Assembly: GCA_034716535.1 (NCBI GenBank)
Contig: JAYEJW010000545.1
Location: 1 to 6,813 of the forward strand
Length of the DNA stretch: 6,813 nt
Source of the DNA: JAYEJW01 sp034716535
GTDB taxonomy: Bacteria > Pseudomonadota > Gammaproteobacteria > Chromatiales > Chromatiaceae
Direction of reading: 5' to 3'
This document shows, piece after piece, positions 1-5,600 of this stretch (position 1 is the first letter of the stretch; every line of letters begins with the position of its first letter). Both the position numbers and the translations under genes were made by a program. The notes beneath the pieces were generated by a model. It was given only the letters and a program-made list of their open reading frames with translations. It made no database searches and was not told the origin of the DNA.

Positions 1-277
1 GGCGCCGGTTCCTCTCGCGCTGCTTTATACGGTTGTTTGCGGTGTATTCGGGGTGGCTCTGTCGGTACTTGTGCCAATAGTCCCGGTTGCGCTCGCGCCA
101 GCGACGCTGCGCCGCAGCCTGATTGGCTTGGTAGTCCGGATCCTGCTTGAGCTTCTCCCGTTGCCAGCGTCGGCGCCGTTCTCGCTGACACTTCGGCTTC
201 GAACAATACTGTTGATTCGCAACATTCCGGCACGGAGTAAACAGCGCACCACACGCCGCACATCGTCTTCTGCCCAT
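1..277 (-). CDS. Small Cys/Arg-rich putative zinc-binding protein, 3' end beyond window
   Basis: The reading frame is open from an ATG at 277-275 to the left edge, giving 92 residues with no stop, so the C-terminus is missing. A near-perfect Shine-Dalgarno (GGGAGGT, 283-289) sits 5 bases upstream and fixes the start. The N-terminus has Cys6-x2-Cys9 and Cys25-x4-Cys30 (plus Cys16), a pattern expected for a small treble-clef or zinc-ribbon fold. It is followed by a run of basic residues (RERRRRWQREKLK, 32-44), then two similar Tyr/Trp/Arg-rich blocks, DPDYQANQ (47-54) and SHPEYTANN (74-82), separated by QRRWRERNRDYWHKYR. I recognise this layout as a conserved small-protein type that I associate with mobile DNA, but I cannot name a function; nucleic-acid binding is an inference from the charge and cysteines. 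It reads inward from a probable IS21-like end at about 424-469, so it may be a passenger or accessory gene of that element. The competing frames over the same bases (25-351 minus, 53-337 plus) lack this organisation. Confidence 0.75.
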   Translation of the reverse strand, partial: MGRRRCAACGALFTPCRNVANQQYCSKPKCQRERRRRWQREKLKQDPDYQANQAAAQRRWRERNRDYWHKYRQSHPEYTANNRIKQRERNRR

Positions 278-282
278 GGCGC

Positions 283-289
283 ACCTCCC
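283..289 (-). promoter_or_regulatory. Ribosome binding site of the Cys-rich gene
   Basis: On the minus strand the bases read GGGAGGT, 5 bases before the ATG at 277-275. It is the strongest start signal in the left 400 bases and decides both the strand and the frame of the edge gene. Confidence 0.7.
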
Positions 290-423
290 GCGGAGAAGAC
301 TCCTCGCTTGAAGGTTGTGACGCGGGCAACTCGATGACAATCAGCCAACAAACGCCTGGCTTAGTAAAACGGAAAAATTTGTTGTCCGGAAATCAGGCCG
401 AGGGGACCGTTCGAAAATCGGGT

Positions 424-458
424 GGGTCAGTTTTTTGAGTAAAACCCGGGTCAATTTT
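424..458. repeat. Pair of direct repeats GGGTCARTTTT
   Basis: Copy one is GGGTCAGTTTT at 424-434 and copy two is GGGTCAATTTT at 448-458, 10 of 11 bases identical and spaced 24 bases start to start. The bases between are T-rich then AAAACCC. Such repeats near an IS end serve as transposase binding sites in the IS21 family; here that role is inferred. Confidence 0.6.
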
Positions 459-469
459 GGTGAGCGTCA

Positions 470-907
470 AGGCCATTCGCTGATTCAAGCGCGTGTGTCC
501 GCTCTGCTGCGTAAGCGAACCATCACTTTCTGGCTGGTTAGCTGCAGGCGGCCAGTTGGAGCCATTCCCATCATCATCGGCGTCACTCCGGACTCGGCTA
601 CCAGTCATCTTACAATTTCGAGAAACAATATAAACAGGCTGCTTAAATTCCAAGTCTTAAACTGTGCACTGAATCAGGATAACTTCAATGTTTTTTGGGG
701 CGCGCAGATCATCGACTGTCAATGTTCGGCTGTGCCTTCGCTTCAACTCCGTGGAATGGCTGTGACGCTCTTTGCCGCACCCAACGTGGGAGCCGCTGCG
801 CCGCCGGAACGAGGGCTGAGGTATCACGTTTCGAGACCTTGTTCAGGTGACTGCACGTCGTCGGCGCTGAATTGCTTTGGCCCGCTGTGGTCAGGGGCGC
901 ATGAATG
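470..907. other. Intergenic stretch, no gene supported
   Basis: I see no supported gene, RNA or repeat here. A plus-strand frame (435-908) is open for 157 codons but begins at a TTG inside the IS-like repeats, has no Shine-Dalgarno, resembles no family I know and ends inside the terminator poly-A tract. The minus frames over 393-653 and 709-999 are equally unconvincing, the last crossing both the terminator and the end of the secreted-protein gene. The stretch may be decayed DNA flanking the element. Confidence 0.5.
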
Positions 908-936
908 AAAAAAGGGCCGCCAGCGTCGGCGGCCCT
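908..936 (-). terminator. Intrinsic terminator of the secreted-protein gene
   Basis: A perfect 9-bp stem (AGGGCCGCC at 913-921 against GGCGGCCCT at 928-936) with a 6-base loop (922-927) is followed, on the minus strand, by six U from the A-run at 908-913. It begins about 20 bases after the TAG stop at 957-959. On the plus strand there is no U tract after the stem, so it acts on minus-strand transcripts only. Confidence 0.92.
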
Positions 937-956
937 GCAGTTGGGCCAAGGATTAC

Positions 957-1358
957 CTATTCCACTTTTATCGATTCCCAAACGGCGCTGTCTGGACAAT
1001 CAACCTTGTCGACAGACCCGTTGTCTACTTGCGCGGCCGGAGAACCCTTGTAACCATCCCAGAACTTACCCCACTCTTCGAAAGAGGGTGCGACGACAAC
1101 AAAGAAGAAGTCACTTTCACCCGTGTCGTTGACGGCAACGGGCCAATATACAAAGGCCTCTAGCTTATCGCCACCCTTCATCCCCTTCGCGGCCTTAAGC
1201 CATTCCCGTGCAATTCCGTTCACCTCATCCTCGGTTGCGTCATCGTCCATCTCACATTTCCACATTTGCATGGCTTGAGCGGAAAAGGCTGGACTGGCTG
1301 AAAGCATCATCACAGATAACATCAAGGAAACCAGCGTGAATCGTACAAGCGTCTTCAT
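957..1358 (-). CDS. Secreted or periplasmic small protein of unknown function
   Basis: The product is 133 residues from the ATG at 1358-1356. That start is chosen over an in-frame TTG at 1379-1377 because a strong Shine-Dalgarno (AAGGAG, 1368-1373) lies 9 bases before the ATG and falls inside any longer reading. Residues 1-26 are a typical Sec signal peptide: Lys2 and Arg6, a hydrophobic core (LVSLMLSVMML), and a small-residue cleavage region (ASPAFSA), with cleavage likely near residues 26-28. There is no lipobox. The mature part of about 105 residues is acidic, with two cysteines (Cys35 and Cys121) that could form a disulfide after export, many Trp/Phe, and alternating helix- and strand-like segments (EVNGIAREWLKAAKG; KLEAFVYWPVAV; DFFFVVVAPSFEEWGKFW). 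This could suit a dimeric alpha-beta-barrel-like fold, but that is a guess from pattern. It resembles small exported hypothetical proteins of marine gammaproteobacteria, from memory only. It has its own terminator and lies 576 bases from the operon upstream, so I infer an independent unit. Confidence 0.87.
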   Translation of the reverse strand: MKTLVRFTLVSLMLSVMMLSASPAFSAQAMQMWKCEMDDDATEDEVNGIAREWLKAAKGMKGGDKLEAFVYWPVAVNDTGESDFFFVVVAPSFEEWGKFWDGYKGSPAAQVDNGSVDKVDCPDSAVWESIKVE

Positions 1359-1934
1359 TGTATCTCTCTCCTTTCTCAACTAGTGTTGCCAAACTCAAGA
1401 CGAAATACACGCCACAAGACGATTACATGGTTCTTGCTATCCCATGCCTTCCAGCGCGGTTCCACAGACGTCTGTTTGCTCCGGTTTTACCACTGACACC
1501 CAAACCTCAGGCGGACTGAACCTGAGGAATTGGACCCGGACCAGCTACCCATTCTGTGCCAGCGGGGAACGACAGCCCGTCTACTCACCCGGAAACGTCC
1601 CCAATTGTGTGCCCGCTGGAGTGAGGTGGCTGCCTGGCCTTTGCCGATAAGTAGACCACTTCTCCAATTTATCTTCGAGAACGCTAGCGCACGCACGATG
1701 GACTGTCAAGGAAGATGAAGGCCGCTCTAGAGGCCATCCGCTCAAGCCTTCCTATAGTCGCCAGCCCAGACTAACCTTCGCGGCTCGGGCGCAGCCTGGC
1801 CCTATGGCTCGCTGCCTGATGCGGTACTCCTGGCTGAGCCGAAGAATCTTCGTATCCGTCTCATCGATCGCCGGCCTCGTCCCATCCAGGTCACTTTCCA
1901 CCCGCAAGGACTCACACTGTAAAGAACCGCTCCA
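1359..1934. other. Gap between operon and secreted-protein gene
   Basis: There are 576 bases here without a supported gene. After the transferase stop, the same minus frame stays open for 60 more codons (1755-1934, ending TAG at 1752-1754), with no good start of its own. A plus frame ending at 1718 is open for about 70 codons without a ribosome binding site. I see no stem followed by a U tract, so no intrinsic terminator for the operon can be called. The last 100 bases before the secreted-protein gene should hold its promoter, but I could not pick a convincing -35/-10 pair. Confidence 0.5.
1368..1373 (-). promoter_or_regulatory. Ribosome binding site setting the secreted-protein start
   Basis: AAGGAG on the minus strand, inside the purine-rich run GAGAAAGGAGAGAGA, is 9 bases before the ATG at 1358-1356. 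It decides the ATG against the upstream TTG, which would place seven charged residues ahead of the signal peptide. Confidence 0.8.
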
Positions 1935-2663
1935 TCAGGCCAGGCTTCGGATGACAATAGCGGCGCAACTGTCAGTTCCCTCGATCATGTGGGCGACAAA
2001 TCGCTCCGGTCCACCATGGTCAGGGGGAGCCTGAACGACACTCAGGTTTGGGCCCAACTCGAATTCAAAGGCGTCGAGGCCAAAGGGCAATCCCTCACCG
2101 ATGGATTTCAGTGCCGCTTCTTTGAGACTCCAGTATTGAAAGAAAGTCCGCATGCGCGCCAGACCGCGTACCCCTTCAACAGCATTCGCCTCAGCTTGCA
2201 AAAAATACCGATGAGCGAGTTCCACAGCCTCCAGATTCCTCGTTTGATCTTCGAGGTCAACGCCGATTCCATGTGTCGACGACCACGCCCCGAGAAGACC
2301 GAACCGGCAGGAGGAAAAGCTAAAGCAGACATCAGGCAAATCGGGAAGGTAGGGCCGTCCGTTTGCTGTTTCCTTGAATTCGATCTGCGATAAGGGCTTC
2401 GACGATCCGAGCGCGGCTGCGCCACAGAAGCGGCGAAACGCACGGCGCTGATTGAACTGGGCCTTGTCGTAATCGGCTACAAAGCGGTCCGCTCTCTGCA
2501 GCTCGGTATCCGAAAGGACTGTCGCACAATGCCTTGTCACATCAGGATCGGGCGATACGGGCGCATATAGCACGTGAGCTACATGACGCGCGGATGCCGG
2601 TGTCAAATCGCGCGCCCTGGCGGCGAAAATCTCAGTGATCGGGTCTCTATTGTCTCGAGTCAT
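1935..2663 (-). CDS. Sfp-type 4'-phosphopantetheinyl transferase
   Basis: This enzyme transfers the phosphopantetheine arm of coenzyme A to the serine of carrier domains. The 242-residue length is normal for the monomeric Sfp/EntD class. Visible motifs, in order: GRPYLP (102-107); FSFSSC (114-119) where Sfp has FNLSHS; the magnesium-binding GVDLED (134-139, Asp136 and Glu138); and WSLKEAALK (178-186, Glu182 and Lys186) followed by GEGLPFGLDAFEFEL. The catalytic acidic residues are present. The odd point is Ser118 where Sfp has His90, a residue that contacts the CoA 3'-phosphate. The ATG (2663-2661) overlaps the TGA of the synthetase (2662-2660) as ATGA, with no clear Shine-Dalgarno before it, so its translation is probably coupled to the synthetase. 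Its obvious partner is the carrier domain of that protein. The stop is the TGA at 1937-1935. No terminator is seen downstream. Confidence 0.95.
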   Translation of the reverse strand: MTRDNRDPITEIFAARARDLTPASARHVAHVLYAPVSPDPDVTRHCATVLSDTELQRADRFVADYDKAQFNQRRAFRRFCGAAALGSSKPLSQIEFKETANGRPYLPDLPDVCFSFSSCRFGLLGAWSSTHGIGVDLEDQTRNLEAVELAHRYFLQAEANAVEGVRGLARMRTFFQYWSLKEAALKSIGEGLPFGLDAFEFELGPNLSVVQAPPDHGGPERFVAHMIEGTDSCAAIVIRSLA

Positions 2664-5600
2664 CGGAACCCGCGTGGTGGCGGGCTCTCCGCCTCAGTCA
2701 CAGGCTCCGTAGGGCTGCCCCAGTAGGTGCCTGTGGGCAGGTACATCTCCTTCAGGACCATACTCAGCGGCAGGAGCGTTGTCTCAGGCTCGATGACCGC
2801 ACCGCCCATGACCGTGGCGCCGAAGTTGACGGCGCTGCCGTCCTGAATGTCCGTTCGCTTCACCTTCAGCATCATGTTCTCGAAGGTGTGATACTGCAGG
2901 ACACCAGCGACAATGCAGTCGTCGCCGAAGCGCACCGCGTTCCAATCGAAGGCTTGCATAGATGAAGCGACAATTGTCCGCTTGCCGATCTGACACCCCA
3001 TCCACCGCAGGATGCTATTCGAGAGCACAGTGCCGTCCAAGATTCTCAAAGGCCTCGTGCACCAGGCGAAGAAGCAGTCCTGCGCGAAGAAGTAAGTAAA
3101 GTGTCGCAAGGACCAGAACGGCGTCGAGTGAGCAGAACCCCATTTGCTACCGACGAGGAGCTTCTTGATTGCGGCGCAGGACAGAACAAGAATGACCTCT
3201 GCGAGAATCAAGGCAATGAACGCACTGACGATCAGGTGTCCGTCCAGCCGCAGTAGGATGGTGTACAGAACTACATAGACGAGTACTTCGGCGATGGGCA
3301 GAATGCCGATGCTGAAGACATCATTCAGGAACACTCGCGCCATAAAGAGGGGAAAGGTCGGCAATCTATAGGCTTCATTCTCTTCCTCAAAGTTCGCACT
3401 CGCAAACTTCACTGGCGGGTTTCCAGCCACCGTAATCGGCTCGCCGTGCCGCGACTGCATCTGCCGCCGGAACTGTATGTCATTCCCCGGCGTGGAGACA
3501 CCCAGGAGAAAGTTGGTCGGGAAGTGCCCGGACTCCGCAACGCAGTTGTTGCTGCTGAAGAAATTCTCGGGCATGTCGAGCTGGCGAAGATGTAAGTTCT
3601 CGGCGCCATAATCGAGCATGTTCGTGAAACCGCCATGTGACCAGAAGACCTGGGCGTCGGCACAGGCGAGCTCCGGGACGAGGTTGAGCATCACGTCGCA
3701 CTCGGAGGCACCTAAGCGCGTGAAGCGCACGCCAGCGAGCGCGCGCAGGTATTGTCCAATGATGGTCCAGGTCCAAATTCGCTGGATCTGGTTCATCCTC
3801 TTCAGTCTGTACATGAGGAGAGCGCCCTTGAGCCCGCGAGAGGGATACAATCCCGGCGAGAAGGCCGTGCAGCGAAGAAAGAGGCAGCCCAGCACTGAGA
3901 TCAGTACGAGGGTGACCCAGGTGGTAATGAACGCGTAGAGGCCCATGTTCCAGACAATCTCGTGCAGCGGCGTGATCGTGAAGTATTCACTGGCGAGTTC
4001 TGTTTCGCTGACGGGTATGAAGGTGACGGCGAACCAGGTGACCACTGCAGTGGGGGCGACTAGGAGCCAGAAGTCCAGGAAGACATGCATGAGGATGTTG
4101 AGAGTCTCCATGAACCAGAACGGGTACGCGTACTGGCAATTGTTGGCCGTACGCTTTAGTTCCGTGCACCGACCACCGAATCGCGCCGGGGCTCCCTCCC
4201 ACATCTCCTTCGAGCCCACGTCGCTGAGGATGGGAGTAAACGGGGTGATCCACGTGCCGCGGCCCACCGTCACATGGTCGGCGATGGCTGCCCGCATTCC
4301 GATCTTGCAGCCGCTCTCGAGGTGAACCGGGCCTACATGCATTTCTTGCCCCGCCCACCGCGACATGTGTACGTAGGCGCCGGTCTGGATGGTGACATCG
4401 TCACCGGTGAAGAGTAGGTCCAGCGGTCCGGAAAACTCCACGTCGTGCGCGCACTGAAGGTTGTCACCCACGGTCGCCCCGAGCCGTCGCAACACGTACG
4501 CCATGAGCGGCGCGCTGCGAAACATTGTACCCAGGGGGCGGAGCACCGAGGCTTCCAGACGCCCGATACACCAGATTCGCAGATGCATTCTGCTCCACTT
4601 GGGGTACACACCTGGCGTTACATTGTTCCTATAAATGTCACCACCCATGAAGAGCTTGATCAGCATGACCCAGAGCAGGGTGGCGAAGGGCAGGACGAAA
4701 GCGAACAAGTACATCAAGAAGCCCACACCAATGAATTCCCAGAGGTACGCGGTCATGAAGAACTCGCCGATCTCCGCGAAGACGACTAGCCCCAGAAAGC
4801 CTATCAAGAGAGGGGAGTACAGCAACGACAGGAATAGGATCTGCAGGGTGGTGAAGTATCCTACGGAGAGCACCTTTGCCGCTGTCTCATCGCGTTCGGT
4901 GCGGCGTTGGTCGGATTTCGCGGCAGCCTCGAGGGCTAGCTGGAGCTGCCGCGGGCGATTGGCCACCTTTCGTGGGGTGTCGCAGTCAGTGAGGAGCGCC
5001 CGGACCGGCACCACCCATCCTGCGGCCCGCAAGCGCTGCGCAAGTCGCGCGATGACGATTGAGTGCCCGCCATGATCAGCGAATACATCGTCCCAGCGCA
5101 ACCGGCCTCCGAACACGTCCCTGCAGATCGCCAGCACTTCTTCACAGCCCTGCTCCATGCTCGCATCGCTGTCGGGCGGCCTGGCCTTCCCTGCCTCGGT
5201 GTCCTGCGCGCCGGTAGATGAGCCTCTCCAGGTACTCTCCGATTTCGGCTCGGTGTTTGTCAGCAGGTTAGACAGATTGGGCAAGCACCCCCGGTCGATC
5301 TTCCCGGACAGCGGCCTCATGACGAATTCCTGAACCAGGAAGATTCTCGTCGGGACCGACGGTGCTGGAAGTTGTCTGGCCAGGGTCGCCTTGACTCGGG
5401 CAGCCCACTCCGCCGGTGCTGGCGCGACTTCCGAGATATCACCGTCGGCGACCGACGGCGCGGCGACGAAGGCGACCAGCTCCTGGTTCTGGTAGTCCAG
5501 CACAACGGCCTCGATCTCCCTGAACTGCGTCTGCAGGGTGTCCTCGACTGCCTGTATCTCGACGCGGTGCCCGCGCACCTTGAGCTGCGCGTCGATTCGG

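Larger units (their letters stand above)
1..469 (-). mobile_element. Possible end of an IS21-like element, rest beyond window
   Basis: Two direct repeats of GGGTCARTTTT (424-434 and 448-458) lie just inside a sequence that ends GAGCGTCA on the plus strand (about 462-469), i.e. TGACGCTC when read into the element. Multiple subterminal repeats of this kind and TG...CA ends are features I know from the IS21 family. About 140 bases separate these repeats from the small Cys-rich gene that reads inward. No istA or istB is visible; they would lie past the left edge. The outer boundary and the target duplication cannot be set from one end, so this may also be a relic of an element. The family assignment is inference from the repeat motif alone. 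Confidence 0.33.

Noticed and set aside
25..351. Minus-strand frame of 108 codons overlapping the edge gene
   Set aside because: It is out of frame with the Cys-rich gene, has low-complexity Arg/Ser/Thr content, and lacks the start signal that the other frame has.
361..388. Weak promoter match for the edge gene on the minus strand (CGGACA, 16 bases, TACTAA)
   Set aside because: Only four of six bases fit at -35 and such matches are common by chance; not strong enough to list as a feature.
435..908. Plus-strand open frame of 157 codons from a TTG
   Set aside because: It starts inside the IS-like repeats without a Shine-Dalgarno, ends in the A-run of the terminator, and its product resembles no family or fold pattern.
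164..931. Same 12-base string CCAGCGTCGGCG at 164-175 and 920-931
   Set aside because: One copy is coding sequence for arginine-rich protein and the other is the terminator stem; flanks do not match, so it is most likely chance in GC-rich DNA.
1503..1718. Plus-strand frame containing the segment EELDPDQLPILCQRGTTARL
   Set aside because: Its composition is protein-like, but it has no ATG start or ribosome binding site, it is short, and no family is recognised. Kept as unproven.
1725..1742. Short inverted repeat GGCC-GCTCTAGA-GGCC as a possible operon terminator
   Set aside because: The arms are only 4 bases and no U tract follows on either strand.
1755..1934. Sixty open codons in frame after the transferase stop (could suggest read-through or a separate small gene)
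   Set aside because: The transferase is already full length with the TGA in place, the extension has no start with a ribosome binding site, and its sequence is not recognisable.
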